NCBI RefSeq assembly: GCF_007680605.1
Contig: NZ_VEIO01000003.1
Coordinates: 96,476-160,475 of the forward strand
Reading direction: 5' to 3'
Length of the DNA: 64,000 bases
DNA from: Paenibacillus xylanexedens
GTDB lineage: Bacteria; Bacillota; Bacilli; Paenibacillales; Paenibacillaceae
The first letter of the stretch is position 1; every line of letters starts with the position of its first letter. Made by a program: the position numbers and the translations under genes. This document shows, piece by piece, positions 37,075 to 46,099 of this stretch. The notes below the pieces were generated by a model that saw nothing but the letters and a program-made list of their open reading frames with translations, was not told the DNA's origin and ran no database searches.

Positions 37075-37965
37075 TCACTCTCTGTTCCCCAGCATGGACT
37101 GGGTAAATCCGATCCATTCACGGGTAGCAAATGACAGATATCGATCCTTCCGCCAGATCATGCCGAGTTGCCAAGGAATGACCGGTTCAATAACGGGGAT
37201 GATTCTTACGCGCATATGATCAACCTCACGGCAGATCGTCTCCGGTAGCAAGGCCACACCCAGATTCGCCGCAACCATCGCACTTAACAGATCCCACTGG
37301 GAACTCTCATAGACCACATGCGGCTGGAATCCAGCTTGCTGGCAAGCCGCAATAATGCGGTCATGGAGCGCAAAATCTTCCCGAAACAAAACAAACGCAT
37401 CCTGTTCCAGTTCATGGAGTGCGACCGACTCCTTTTCAGCAAGGGGATGCGAAGGATGCACGAGCAGATTAAGCTTTTCCTGAACAAACACAAAATGATC
37501 GAGCAGTTCATCGACCGTCGGCAACACCGCCACACCGATATCCAGCGCACCGCTGATGACATCAGCCTCCACTTTTTTCGCCCCATCCTCAAACAATTGA
37601 ATGCTCACTTGGGGATACGCTTTATGGAACTCACCGATAATCATTGGAAAGAAACTCGATCCTACCATTGGCGGTAGACCAATGCGCAGGTGTCCCTTCT
37701 TCAAATTCATCAGATCGTCCAATTCCGATGAAAGACTACGGAACGATTTTTCAATCTCCAGCGCCTGCCGAAAAAAGACATGCCCCGCATCCGTTAGCTG
37801 CACCTGTTTACCGTATCGATCCAGCAAGGTCACGCCCAGCTCCTCCTCCAGACTTTTAACCGTCTTACTTATTGTAGGTTGAGTGATATACAGCACCTCG
37901 GCGGCCTTTGTAAAGCTCTGTTGCCGGGCAACTTCGAGAAAATATTGCAAATGACGAATATCCAT
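37075..37965 (-). CDS. cidR: LysR-family regulator, CidR-like
   Basis: The N-terminal HTH is MDIRHLQYFLEVARQQSFTKAAEVLYITQPTISKTVKSLEEELG (residues 1-45), followed by a two-lobe periplasmic-binding-type sensor domain. ATG 37965 has GGAGGGG 8 bp upstream and is preferred over 38010. It is divergent from a cidA/cidB-like pair, the arrangement seen for the Bacillus cidR (ywbI) and cidAB (ywbHG) genes. There the LysR protein activates the pair in response to acetate/pyruvate overflow; transfer to this organism is inference. Confidence 0.85.
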   Translation of the reverse strand: MDIRHLQYFLEVARQQSFTKAAEVLYITQPTISKTVKSLEEELGVTLLDRYGKQVQLTDAGHVFFRQALEIEKSFRSLSSELDDLMNLKKGHLRIGLPPMVGSSFFPMIIGEFHKAYPQVSIQLFEDGAKKVEADVISGALDIGVAVLPTVDELLDHFVFVQEKLNLLVHPSHPLAEKESVALHELEQDAFVLFREDFALHDRIIAACQQAGFQPHVVYESSQWDLLSAMVAANLGVALLPETICREVDHMRVRIIPVIEPVIPWQLGMIWRKDRYLSFATREWIGFTQSMLGNRE

Positions 37966-38029
37966 CGTCTCATCCCCTCCTGTGATTCTGGCTCCATCTA
38001 TTATCAACATAGATAAATGGAATAGAAAA

Positions 38030-38063
38030 CATTCTTAATATGCATTTTACTCATGAAAGAATG
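38030..38063. promoter_or_regulatory. LysR-type dyad between cidR and cidA
   Basis: CATTCTT (38030-38036) and AAGAATG (38057-38063) form a 7-bp dyad separated by 20 bp in the 201-bp divergent region. A second dyad, ATCTA-N9-TAGAT, lies at about 37995-38013 near cidR. Either could be the CidR binding site. Confidence 0.4.
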
Positions 38064-38166
38064 CGATGTAAAATTTGTGATACGAAGCAACATTTCCATT
38101 CATTTTCACAAATATTCAAAGCAAATTTATTAGACACATGTTGATATATATAAAGGAGGGATTCGC

Positions 38167-38538
38167 GTGAAAAAATGGGGCATCGGGATTATGCAAATTG
38201 CGTTACTAATGGTTTTTTCACTGCTGATGGACCTGCTGGCCCGTACTCTCCACCTGCCTGTACCCGGGTCTATTCTCGGAATGATCGTGCTGTTCGTCTT
38301 GCTGCAAACTGGCGTGGTGAAGCTGCGTTGGATTGAGGTCGGAGCGGCATGGTTGCTCGGTGAACTGCTGTTATTCTTTATCCCGTCGGCGGTTGGCATC
38401 ATGAATTACATGCCTATGCTGGAGCATGACGGATTGCAAATTTTATTTATCGTGCTGCTAAGCACATTTCTGGTTATGGCCTGTACCGGCCTTGTTGCTA
38501 CACGTATTGCCAAACGAAAGGAGCGTCACACCGGATGA
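38167..38538 (+). CDS. cidA: CidA/LrgA holin-like membrane protein (GTG start)
   Basis: A 123-residue protein with four membrane helices. LPVPGSILGMIVLFVLLQTGVVKLRWIEVGAAWLLGELLLFFIPSAVGIMNY is the LrgA/CidA family core. GTG 38167 follows AAAGGAGGG. It overlaps cidB by 4 bp (ATGA). Members are proposed to modulate murein hydrolase activity or to help pyruvate transport and overflow metabolism together with CidB. Confidence 0.9.
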   Translation: MKKWGIGIMQIALLMVFSLLMDLLARTLHLPVPGSILGMIVLFVLLQTGVVKLRWIEVGAAWLLGELLLFFIPSAVGIMNYMPMLEHDGLQILFIVLLSTFLVMACTGLVATRIAKRKERHTG

Positions 38539-39215
38539 TTGGATTTTTATGTTTGCTGTTAACGGTCGGGATCTACTTGGTTGCCAAGAAAATGTATCGC
38601 AGTCTGCCCAAAGTATATCTGTCACCGCTACTTATTACGCCGCTATTGGTTGTAGGCATACTTCTAGTGACTGGAACGGATTATGCCGCATATAGTAGCG
38701 GAGGCAAATGGCTTAGCCTTCTGCTGCAACCTGCTACGGTTGCCTTTGCCGTACCGCTCTACACCTTCTTCCATGTACTCAAAAAACATATTTCCGAGAT
38801 TGTGATCAGTGTCATGACCGGCTCAATTGTGGCTGTACTCTCTTCCGCTATGCTTGCAAAATGGTTGCATCTCGACTCCGGCTTGATTCATAGTCTGATT
38901 CCGCGCTCGATTACAACGCCCATTGCGATGAATGTATCTGCTTCTATCGGGGGCATCCCGGCAGTGACGGCCGTATTCGTGATTATGACCGGGCTACTTG
39001 GGGCTATTATGGGGCCTTCTATCGTCAAAATGCTTCGTATTGATGGCGAGATTGCTCGCGGTACACTCCTCGGAACAGGTGCTCATGGCACAGGAACTTC
39101 GAAAGCCTTCGAGCTCAGTTCATTGACAGGAACGATCTCCAGTATCTCCATGGTTTTGGCTGCGCTCTTCACTTTAGCCGTCGCTCCCGCGCTCTCCAAA
39201 CTTATTTTCCCATAA
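38535..39215 (+). CDS. cidB: CidB/LrgB membrane protein
   Basis: A 226-residue LrgB-family protein with about six membrane helices. Family motifs include YSSGGKWLSLLLQPATVAFAVPLY, LIPRSITTPIAMNVSASIGGIPAVTAVFVIMTG and ARGTLLGTGAHGTGTSKAFELSSLTGTISS. It is translated from the ATGA overlap with cidA, so the two are made together under the divergent LysR regulator. Confidence 0.92.
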   Translation: MIGFLCLLLTVGIYLVAKKMYRSLPKVYLSPLLITPLLVVGILLVTGTDYAAYSSGGKWLSLLLQPATVAFAVPLYTFFHVLKKHISEIVISVMTGSIVAVLSSAMLAKWLHLDSGLIHSLIPRSITTPIAMNVSASIGGIPAVTAVFVIMTGLLGAIMGPSIVKMLRIDGEIARGTLLGTGAHGTGTSKAFELSSLTGTISSISMVLAALFTLAVAPALSKLIFP

Positions 39216-39319
39216 TAGTTGGAATAATCCCTTTTTTTTGAAATATTATTGTTGTATTAAAGCCCTTTCTTCCTTACAATAAGGACAGGTTTTAATGTTA
39301 ATATTGCGGGGGAGATGCG

Positions 39320-39838
39320 ATGAAAAGAACCGGAATGAAGAGATCTCTGGACCGTCTCGGACGAATTGTCCTTCCCAAAGAGATGCGGGATACAATGGAA
39401 ATCCATATCGGCGATCCGCTTGAATTTTTCATTGAAGGGAAAGAGTTGATTTTAAGAAAGTACAAATCAACATTGTGTATTTTTTGCGGTGACGTGGATA
39501 CGGAAATGTATTTCAAAGAGCAATTCATCTGCCGGACTTGTGCGATTCAATTAAAACACCCAGATGACACTCCCGACTGGTTCGTACCTGAAAACAAACA
39601 GGTTTCTGCACCCAAAGAACGTCCTGTGCCTAAACCCGCTGCTGCCTCAGCTTCCTCCTGGGAAGAAGGAGATGCTGCTGCGAATCAGGACTACCCCGAC
39701 CTGCGGCCAAAAACGGCGCGCATGCTGCAACAGATGAAAGAGATTATTGAACAGAATCCTGGCCTCGCTCAACAGCAAATTGCGGAGAAACTTGGCATTA
39801 GCCAGGGACGCGTCTCTCAACTAAAAAAGTTATTATAG
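39320..39838 (+). CDS. AbrB-type regulator with zinc finger and C-terminal HTH
   Basis: Three parts. Residues 1-48 (RSLDRLGRIVLPKEMRDTMEIHIGDPLEFFIEGKELILRKY) are an AbrB swapped-hairpin DNA-binding domain. Residues about 53-77 have CIFCG and CRTC, a likely zinc finger. After a disordered Pro/Ala/Ser linker, the last 35 residues (IIEQNPGLAQQQIAEKLGISQGRVSQLKKLL) form a helix-turn-helix. Classical AbrB is about 95 aa with only the first domain. GGGGGAGA precedes ATG. It probably acts in transition-state regulation; targets are unknown. Confidence 0.82.
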   Translation: MKRTGMKRSLDRLGRIVLPKEMRDTMEIHIGDPLEFFIEGKELILRKYKSTLCIFCGDVDTEMYFKEQFICRTCAIQLKHPDDTPDWFVPENKQVSAPKERPVPKPAAASASSWEEGDAAANQDYPDLRPKTARMLQQMKEIIEQNPGLAQQQIAEKLGISQGRVSQLKKLL

Positions 39839-39900
39839 CTGGAACGGCATATCATCATAAATAAACAGCGTACTCCTAAGCAATGGATAGCACGCTGCCA

Positions 39901-39935
39901 AAGAACCCTGGCTTCATCGGGTTCTTCTTTTTTTA
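39901..39935 (+). terminator. Terminator after the AbrB-like gene
   Basis: AAGAACCC-N10-GGGTTCTT followed by a CTTTTTTT tract. A weaker stem AGCGT...ACGCT lies just upstream (about 39868-39897). Confidence 0.85.
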
Positions 39936-39965
39936 TCATTTTATATGGTGAGCGAAAGGAGTCTC

Positions 39966-40670
39966 ATGGATAAAATTATGTATCTGTCTCAATTCGACCT
40001 CATGTCTTCCTTATCCGAGGCTGATCTCGTTGAGATGGACAGTATGACGTCGATAACAACACTCCCTAAACATACAACCATTCAGAGACCGGATACATTC
40101 ACAGAAGGGTTTTATTTTATCAAACGGGGCAAAGTTCGCTTGTATACATTAAGCCCTGAGGGAAAACAATTTACGGTGGATATGTTGAGTGAAGGTAACG
40201 TTTTTGGAGAAATGAAGGGCATTTCCCTCGGCACGCGTGATTTATATATCGAAACGCTGGAGAACTGCGACATCTGCCTGATGGACAGAAACCGATTTGA
40301 GCAGTTTTTAATCGATCATCCGGCATTTATGATGAGAATGATGCATGTGCTGAGTGAACGAATGAAGCGAATGAGTGAACTGACACAGACTCTTGCACTC
40401 GGGAATTTGCATGACAAAATCATTCATAGTTTATGTCGGTTGGCCGAGCAAATGGGTTGGACGAAAAAGGATGAATACTGCCTGATTCAGTGTACTATTA
40501 CACATCAGGAAATTGCCTGGATGGCAGGTGCCTCCAGGGAATCTGTTACGGTAGCTATAAAAGAACTCTCGCAATCAGGCCGTATCCGTACCGGATTCAA
40601 ATCAGCTTCTCTTCATGCAAGTGAACTCAAGGCCTTTCGCCAATTAATTTCCCCTTTGCAAGACGGATAA
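39966..40670 (+). CDS. Crp/Fnr-family transcriptional regulator
   Basis: The N-terminal cyclic-nucleotide-binding-like jelly roll (about residues 10-120, with FYFIKRGKVRLYTLSPEGKQFTVDMLSEGNVFGEM) is followed by a dimer helix and a C-terminal winged helix (CTITHQEIAWMAGASRESVTVAIKELSQSGRI). The phosphate-binding cassette lacks the Arg-Ser pair expected for cAMP binding, and there is no N-terminal Cys cluster as in Fnr, so the signal is unclear. ATG 39966 follows AAAGGAG; the frame at 39945 would place the start over that site. Confidence 0.87.
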   Translation: MDKIMYLSQFDLMSSLSEADLVEMDSMTSITTLPKHTTIQRPDTFTEGFYFIKRGKVRLYTLSPEGKQFTVDMLSEGNVFGEMKGISLGTRDLYIETLENCDICLMDRNRFEQFLIDHPAFMMRMMHVLSERMKRMSELTQTLALGNLHDKIIHSLCRLAEQMGWTKKDEYCLIQCTITHQEIAWMAGASRESVTVAIKELSQSGRIRTGFKSASLHASELKAFRQLISPLQDG

Positions 40671-40754
40671 CTTGTAAGCTGCCTTACATCCCTGTGCACC
40701 TGTTTCATTGTACGTTATGTATAAATGAATGCAGACAAGCAAGGAGGCCAAACC

Positions 40755-41591
40755 ATGGAAACGAGCCCTGACAATACCATCAACGAAGATATCCTACTTC
40801 GCAAAGGTGCGCGTAAAGCCGCCGAAATTCCAGAACACATTCGCCACCTGTTACAAAGCGGAACGATCGAATCCGTGAATCTGACGGAGTGGCTGGCGGT
40901 AGACCATATTCTTCTTTTGCAACAGATCACCCGCGAACTTGATGTTCCCATCTCCACACAGGATGTCTATGGAAAATTGGAGCCGAAGGATCAACACCGC
41001 ATCATGAAAGTTATCCCTGCAATAGGCTCACTCTGGCTGGAATATATGGAGGGAATACCAAGGCAGGACGGAGCAGACCTTTTCATATGGTTAGCAAATC
41101 ACCGATCAGACAGTGTTCGCTGCTGGGTAGCTTATATCATTGGGCTGAATCCCCATCTGCATGTGACGGAAAAGCTGGAGCAGATCCGCCCGTTTGCAGC
41201 GGATGCTCACTTTGGCGTAAGAGAGATCGCCTGGATGGCCGTGCGGGATTCCATCCGTGCAGATTTATTAACGGCCCTCCAAGATTTAATCCCGTGGAGT
41301 AGCGATCCCGATCCGATGATTCGCCGCTTCGCCATTGAATCCACCCGTCCTCGCGGGGTATGGGCGAAACACATCCAGCCTTTGAAAGATCATCCGGAGA
41401 TTGCCCTTCCCTTGCTATCCCCTGTGAAATCCGATGCACACCCCTATGTACAGGACTCCGTCAGCAACTGGTTGAACGATGCCAGTAAAACAAACCCGGA
41501 TTGGGTTCGGCAGACATGTGCCATGTGGATCGAACAATCGGATACCAAACCTACACAACGAATCGTTAAGCGTGGTCAACGAAGTATCTGA
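40755..41591 (+). CDS. HEAT-repeat DNA alkylation repair-like protein (AlkC-like)
   Basis: About 278 aa, nearly all helical. The C-terminal part VRCWVAYIIGLNP, FGVREIAWMAVRDSIRADL, MIRRFAIESTRPRGVW, and especially YVQDSVSNWLNDASKTNPDWVRQTCAMWI, matches the HEAT-like repeat pattern of AlkC/AlkD-type DNA glycosylases, which remove alkylated bases. ATG 40755 has AAGGAGG 7 bp upstream; the frame at 40725 adds ten residues without a site. Activity cannot be confirmed from motifs alone. A long hairpin follows. Confidence 0.72.
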   Translation: METSPDNTINEDILLRKGARKAAEIPEHIRHLLQSGTIESVNLTEWLAVDHILLLQQITRELDVPISTQDVYGKLEPKDQHRIMKVIPAIGSLWLEYMEGIPRQDGADLFIWLANHRSDSVRCWVAYIIGLNPHLHVTEKLEQIRPFAADAHFGVREIAWMAVRDSIRADLLTALQDLIPWSSDPDPMIRRFAIESTRPRGVWAKHIQPLKDHPEIALPLLSPVKSDAHPYVQDSVSNWLNDASKTNPDWVRQTCAMWIEQSDTKPTQRIVKRGQRSI

Positions 41592-41598
41592 TGCGCGG

Positions 41599-41645
41599 GA
41601 AGGATGTGCTTACATCTAAACAAATTAGAGGCAAGCACATCCTTC
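41599..41645. terminator. 13-bp hairpin after the AlkC-like gene
   Basis: GAAGGATGTGCTT and AAGCACATCCTTC pair perfectly around a 21-nt loop; no U-tract follows. It lies between convergent genes. Confidence 0.5.
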
Positions 41646-41699
41646 AATGGATAACGGGCGTTACTCATTTATTTATGAAAACGAATTTCTATACTCTAA

Positions 41700-42083
41700 C
41701 TATGCCTGTACGATATCCATATCCATGTTGCTCTCTTCTTCTTCCAGTCTGTGCAGACTAACCAGTAACACGACGATGTTTGCTACAAGCAATACTGCCG
41801 GGAGCGGTATAGCCGCATATTGTGCATAGATTAAATGGCTGCCTACAGCTCCGATCAGAATGAACGTTAGTATTCCCGAAGCCAGAATACGGGTACGCGG
41901 AATGAGCAACCCAACCGCACTAAGCAGTTCCAACACACCGATCAAATACATCGTCCATGTAGGATAAGAGAAACTCTCGAAGGTATCAATCATCATCTCC
42001 GCTCCCGTAACTTTCGTATATCCCGTCATGACGAAAACACCTGCCAGCACCACCAAAAAAACATATCCCAACACCCTTTTCAT
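41700..42083 (-). CDS. DoxX-like membrane protein
   Basis: About 127 aa with four membrane helices. VFLVVLAGVFVMTGYTKVTGAEMMIDTF, TMYLIGVLELLSAVGLLIP and TFILIGAVGSHLIYA match the DoxX-like family, linked to thiosulfate or quinone-related redox chemistry and often induced by electrophile stress. ATG 42083 is preferred to 42107 because GGGAG lies 9 bp upstream. It is divergent from an HxlR-family regulator, which commonly controls such genes. Confidence 0.82.
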   Translation of the reverse strand: MKRVLGYVFLVVLAGVFVMTGYTKVTGAEMMIDTFESFSYPTWTMYLIGVLELLSAVGLLIPRTRILASGILTFILIGAVGSHLIYAQYAAIPLPAVLLVANIVVLLVSLHRLEEEESNMDMDIVQA

Positions 42084-42362
42084 ATCTTCCATCTCCCATT
42101 CGTCCAAGTGTTATTTTGAGAATCTTTAACTTATCGCTAATCTTTTCTGCACAAAATTCAGCAAAATACAGTTTGTGCTGCAGCACTCATCTATGTAAAA
42201 GTTCCCTAGGAGAAACTGTAGTTTCATAAAATTCCCTAGAATTTTGATAACGTTCAAATTACCGAGGTTTATCCACTGCTCTGATTGTGTGACAACTTAA
42301 CCGGAAATGGTATGTACATTTATAATACGCATTATTACTCACAAACTTACTTTTATGAAGTT

Positions 42363-42435
42363 AGTATATAATAATAAGATAATTTCATCAAGTAATTTTT
42401 CGTAAAATGATGTATAATACATACAAAAGGTATGT
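42363..42435. promoter_or_regulatory. doxX/hxlR promoter region with HxlR-like dyad
   Basis: Minus strand: TTGATG (42386-42391), 17 bp, TATACT (42363-42368) fits the doxX promoter, leaving a long 5' leader. Plus strand: TATAAT at 42413-42418. The dyad ACATAC-AAAAG-GTATGT (42419-42435) overlaps the start region of the plus promoter and resembles GTAT/ATAC-type operators of HxlR proteins. The leader toward doxX contains GAAACTGTAGTTTC and two TTCCCTAG copies. Confidence 0.5.
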
Positions 42436-42557
42436 TACAGTATATTTTGTAGTGACCACCCTTCACATGAAGGACTTTTATTTTCCAGAGCGGCAGAAGC
42501 TTTTGTCCTTTTATATAGCTTGTATTGCACATTTTCCATGAATCGAGGTGAAACACG

Positions 42558-42896
42558 TTGAAGCTGAGAAAAGTAAAATCCCCAAGCCCTTGTCTGATTA
42601 CACAAGCCATGGACATCATCGGGAAAAAGTGGGTACTGCTGATTATGTATCAGCTGCTGTCCGGACCAAAACGGTTCACGGAACTGGAGGCCGAGATGGC
42701 GATTAGCGGACGGCTGTTATCGGAGCGTCTGAAAGAGATGGAGACGGAAGGCATCGTAACCCGGCATATGTATCCCGAGATTCCGCCCCGTGTGGAATAT
42801 GAGCTTACCCCTAAAGGTAGAGCGATTGAACCTGTTATTAATCAAATCTACAGCTGGTCTTCGGACTGGTTAAAAGAACAGCAACAATTGAAGTAG
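42558..42896 (+). CDS. HxlR-family transcriptional regulator (TTG start)
   Basis: A 112-residue winged-helix protein: CLITQAMDIIGKKWVLLIMYQLLSGPKRFTELEAEMAISGRLLSERLKEMETEGIVTRHMYPEIPPRVEYELTPKGRAIEPVI is the full HxlR core. Only a TTG codon at 42558 fits, with GAGGTG 7 bp upstream; the nearby ATG at 42539 is out of frame and hits a stop at once. It is divergent from doxX and probably controls it. The Cys near the N-terminus (CLI) is the usual redox-sensing position in the family. Confidence 0.9.
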   Translation: MKLRKVKSPSPCLITQAMDIIGKKWVLLIMYQLLSGPKRFTELEAEMAISGRLLSERLKEMETEGIVTRHMYPEIPPRVEYELTPKGRAIEPVINQIYSWSSDWLKEQQQLK

Positions 42897-42946
42897 TTCA
42901 GATACAACTACAAACAAGAGGTCTTATTTATCCTAAATTTTATAGG

Positions 42947-43001
42947 AAAAACGCCTGCACCCGGAACCACAGAGAACATGGTTCGGGTCGCAGGCGTTTT
43001 T
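42947..43001. terminator. Bidirectional terminator between hxlR and the oxidoreductase gene
   Basis: AAAAACGCCTGC and GCAGGCGTTTTT with inner CCGGAACCA/TGGTTCGGG form a long GC-rich stem flanked by A and T runs. Confidence 0.88.
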
Positions 43002-43018
43002 GTGCGCTAACGATCTGT

Positions 43019-44005
43019 TTAAGCTTTGATCTTTACAGGCAGGCCGGAGTCCACGGATTCCTGAGCAGCGACGGTGATCGCCTGTGTACGGCAGGCATCT
43101 GCGTAATCGGACAAAATGCGTGATCGATCTCCCGTGCGAAGTGCATGAATAAATGCTTCGTTCTCCCGTTCATAAGGATTCTGTCCAGCTGAAACCTCAA
43201 GTCCTGCCATCGGATGCGAAGCCGCACTCGGTAACAGAAGACGGTCAGGTGTCCAGTCCCACACACCGGCATCCGTGTAGAATTGCAGCCCTGCTCCACC
43301 CTCACCGTCAGGCAGTAAACACGTATTCGCAATGCTTGCAATCGCACCGCTTTCCAGCTTCAGTGTCACGTTAGCGACATCATCCACCGTCACATGCTCA
43401 TGCTTCTCATGCATGCTGCGCTGGGCTGCAACCGCATAGACTTCCGTCACTTCGCCTGCACAGAAACGCAGGAGATCCACAATATGGGTCGTCTGCTCCA
43501 CAAACTGGCCTCCCGATCCGTCTTGACGGCGCCACCAACCAACGCCAGGCATGCCGCCCATCCAGCGCCCCAGAGCCATGCCCACCTTTTGCTCCTGCAT
43601 GGCTTGTTTCATGACCTGCGCAGCACCTTGGTAACGGAAATGATAGCCTACAGAGGTTAACAAAGAAGACTGTTGCACCTGCTCCAGTATCTGGAGCGGT
43701 ACGTCCATTCCTGTGCTCAATGGTTTTTCCACCAGGAACGGAATGCCCCGCTTGATCAACTCTGACTCGATGAATCCGTGAGACATCGGAGGTACACAGA
43801 TGTATACGGCGTCCAGTTTCTCACCTTCCAGCATATGTTCAAGATTATCGTAACCCGCTGCATCATATACGGAAGCCATCGCTTCTGCCTTTTCGAGTGT
43901 TGTTCCGCATACACTTGCGACACGAACACCTTCCATGCGTGTAAGAATATCTGCGTGTACTTTGCTGAACCAGCCTGTTCCTATGATTCCGATCTGTAAT
44001 GTCAT
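43019..44005 (-). CDS. Gfo/Idh/MocA-family oxidoreductase
   Basis: NAD(P)-dependent dehydrogenase of about 328 aa. The Rossmann start IGIIGTGWFSKVHADIL, the AVYICVPPMSHG strand, the conserved FLVEKPLSTG (E-K-P) and the GGQFVEQTTHIVDLLRFCAGEV segment with the catalytic-region His are typical. Substrates in this family are usually sugars or inositols. It ends against a bidirectional terminator and lies 69 bp upstream of the glpD end on the same strand; no functional link to glycerol genes is evident. Confidence 0.88.
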   Translation of the reverse strand: MTLQIGIIGTGWFSKVHADILTRMEGVRVASVCGTTLEKAEAMASVYDAAGYDNLEHMLEGEKLDAVYICVPPMSHGFIESELIKRGIPFLVEKPLSTGMDVPLQILEQVQQSSLLTSVGYHFRYQGAAQVMKQAMQEQKVGMALGRWMGGMPGVGWWRRQDGSGGQFVEQTTHIVDLLRFCAGEVTEVYAVAAQRSMHEKHEHVTVDDVANVTLKLESGAIASIANTCLLPDGEGGAGLQFYTDAGVWDWTPDRLLLPSAASHPMAGLEVSAGQNPYERENEAFIHALRTGDRSRILSDYADACRTQAITVAAQESVDSGLPVKIKA

Positions 44006-44074
44006 GGATGTAATCCCCTCTCTGTTACGCGCTTACATGTTCCATTCGACCCGGCTCGGCAAATTCCTGCTCTT

Positions 44075-45733
44075 CTAGCTCTTGCCGGATGCTTCCAGCA
44101 ACAGTTGATCCAATTCCTTAGCGTAGGTTGCTACCTGCTGTTCTGACCAGCCAAGCTGTTCTGCCATATACATGCTGACTGCTGATCTATAACGGCGTAC
44201 CTCATCGATGCGGAAAAATAAATCTCCCGTTCGGCGTACCCAGAAATCAGCGGGCGTTGCCGCCATCTCTTCCTCCATCGCGTAACGAAGCATCAGCAAA
44301 AGCTCTTGCGGCATGCCTTGAAGCTCTGCCTTGGCTCGCGGGTCAGGCATGCGCTCATACAGCGCATCCACGTTGGAGCCATACGTACGGGCAAGCCGCT
44401 CCGCCGCTTTCCGGTCCAAACCTAGGGCAACGCCATCCTTGATCTTGCGTTCGGTGTACGTGACGTATCCGGCCGAACCGCCAACATCTCCGCCGGAGAT
44501 CGGCATCTTTTTGGTTACACAAGGTCCCGGGGTGTACCCGAACTCTTGCTGCATCTGACGTGCAACCAGATCCACGACCATCTCGGCCATTTTGCGATAC
44601 CCCGTCAATTTACCTCCGGCAATGGTAATCAGGCCGGAATCCGATACCCAGACCTCATCCTTACGCGAAATCTCTGAAGGGCCCTTACCCTCCTCATGGA
44701 TCAATGGACGCACGCCTGCCCAGCCTGACTCTACATCCTCTGCACGAATCCGGACATCCGGGAACATGCCGTTCACTGCATCAATGACATAATCACGGTC
44801 TGACTCCGAAATTAACGGATGAGCCGGGTCATCACGGAATACGGTATCGGTTGTACCTACATAGGTTTTGCCATCCCGCGGCACCGCAAAGACCATGCGT
44901 CCATCTGGCGTATCAAAGTAAACCGCTTGCCGTAGCGGGAATCGTGCCCCGTCAAATACAAGATGAATGCCTTTGGTCATCTGTAGCGTTTTGCCTTGAC
45001 GTGAGCCATCCACTTCACGGAGGGTATCTACCCATGGCCCCGAAGCATTGATTACTTTTTTCGCAATTAGTTTATAACGATTTCCGTTTAGTTGATCCAT
45101 CACATGGATGCCTGTAATCGTTCCATTCTCCTTCTGAAAAGAAGTTGCTTTCATATAATTAACAGCCAGCACCCCGTGCCGCACTGCTTCCTTCATGACT
45201 TCAATCGTAAGTCTCGCATCATCCGTTCGGTACTCCACATAACGTCCGCCTCCCAGCAGTCCCTGCTTCCGCAGCAGAGGCTCACTTGCAGATGTATCAC
45301 TGGCATTCAGCATCTGGCGACGTTCACTGCGCTTCACTCCAGCAAGTCGGTCGTACACCATCAAACCCATGGACGTACTGAAACGGCCAAACGTGCCTCC
45401 CGTGTATATAGGCAATAACATTGGTTCTGGTGTCGTCACATGGGGTCCATTCTCATAAACCACCGCCCGCTCTCTTCCAACCTCGGCTACCATCTTCACT
45501 TCAAACTGCTTCAGGTAGCGCAAGCCGCCATGAACCAGTTTTGTGGAACGACTCGATGTGCCTGCCGCGAAATCCTGCATCTCCACAAGCGCCGTCTTCA
45601 ATCCGCGAGATGCCGCATCCAGTGCAATTCCTGCGCCCGTAATGCCTCCACCAATCACCAATACGTCAAAATGTGCATTCGCCATTTGTTCCATATATTC
45701 GGTTCGTTTTGCCGCCGAGAACGTTGCTGTCAT
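44075..45733 (-). CDS. glpD: Aerobic glycerol-3-phosphate dehydrogenase
   Basis: Membrane-associated FAD enzyme oxidising glycerol-3-phosphate to dihydroxyacetone phosphate and passing electrons to quinone. The FAD motif VLVIGGGITGAGIALDAASRG lies near residues 24-45, followed by SSRSTKLVHGGLRYLKQFE and AGGKLTGYRKMAEMVVD. Length is normal (552 aa). ATG 45733 with GGAGGG upstream is preferred to 45748. The gene has its own promoter and a leader terminator that GlpP should control. Confidence 0.96.
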   Translation of the reverse strand: MTATFSAAKRTEYMEQMANAHFDVLVIGGGITGAGIALDAASRGLKTALVEMQDFAAGTSSRSTKLVHGGLRYLKQFEVKMVAEVGRERAVVYENGPHVTTPEPMLLPIYTGGTFGRFSTSMGLMVYDRLAGVKRSERRQMLNASDTSASEPLLRKQGLLGGGRYVEYRTDDARLTIEVMKEAVRHGVLAVNYMKATSFQKENGTITGIHVMDQLNGNRYKLIAKKVINASGPWVDTLREVDGSRQGKTLQMTKGIHLVFDGARFPLRQAVYFDTPDGRMVFAVPRDGKTYVGTTDTVFRDDPAHPLISESDRDYVIDAVNGMFPDVRIRAEDVESGWAGVRPLIHEEGKGPSEISRKDEVWVSDSGLITIAGGKLTGYRKMAEMVVDLVARQMQQEFGYTPGPCVTKKMPISGGDVGGSAGYVTYTERKIKDGVALGLDRKAAERLARTYGSNVDALYERMPDPRAKAELQGMPQELLLMLRYAMEEEMAATPADFWVRRTGDLFFRIDEVRRYRSAVSMYMAEQLGWSEQQVATYAKELDQLLLEASGKS

Positions 45734-45775
45734 GTATAAACCCTCCATAATTTCCCTTATTTTTCTCTAAAAAAC

Positions 45776-45828
45776 AACAAAAAAAGGACCACGTCATTCG
45801 TTCAGCAATTGCTGAACGCACGTGGTCC
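45776..45828 (-). terminator. glpD leader terminator, likely target of GlpP antitermination
   Basis: Minus strand: GGACCACGT, inner palindrome GTTCAGCAATTGCTGAAC, then ACGTGGTCC followed by seven T and further T-rich sequence. It sits about 45 nt ahead of the glpD start, downstream of a promoter at 46070-46099. In Bacillus, GlpP with glycerol-3-phosphate acts on such a leader to permit glpD expression; the presence of glpP in this operon supports the same here. Confidence 0.85.
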
Positions 45829-46069
45829 CTCCCGATCTCCAGACATCATTTTTTAACTTGTAACCTAATCCTATCACAGATTTTCGGTGGCGTGAAGGCC
45901 TGAATTGACACATTATTCAAAAAAATTTAAAAAACTTTTTTTGTGCAAGGATGGAATTTCAAAGCAAGCCACTAACTTTACAATTTTCCTTATTGTGGAC
46001 AATGCATTCTCTCCATCCAGGAAGATAATCCCTGTAAATGAAACATCTTTTTCCACCAGTAAATATCAT

Positions 46070-46099
46070 TTATAACATATGTTTGACGAAAAAGTACAA
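46070..46099 (-). promoter_or_regulatory. Probable glpD promoter
   Basis: Minus strand TTGTAC (46094-46099), 18-bp spacer, TTATAA (46070-46075), placed between the glpK stop and the glpD leader. It predicts a leader of roughly 330 nt. Confidence 0.5.

Noticed and set aside
43007..43015. Solo CTAACGATC copy at the end of the oxidoreductase gene
   Set aside because: Only nine bases match, the rest of the 25-bp motif does not, and it overlaps coding sequence; chance is likely.
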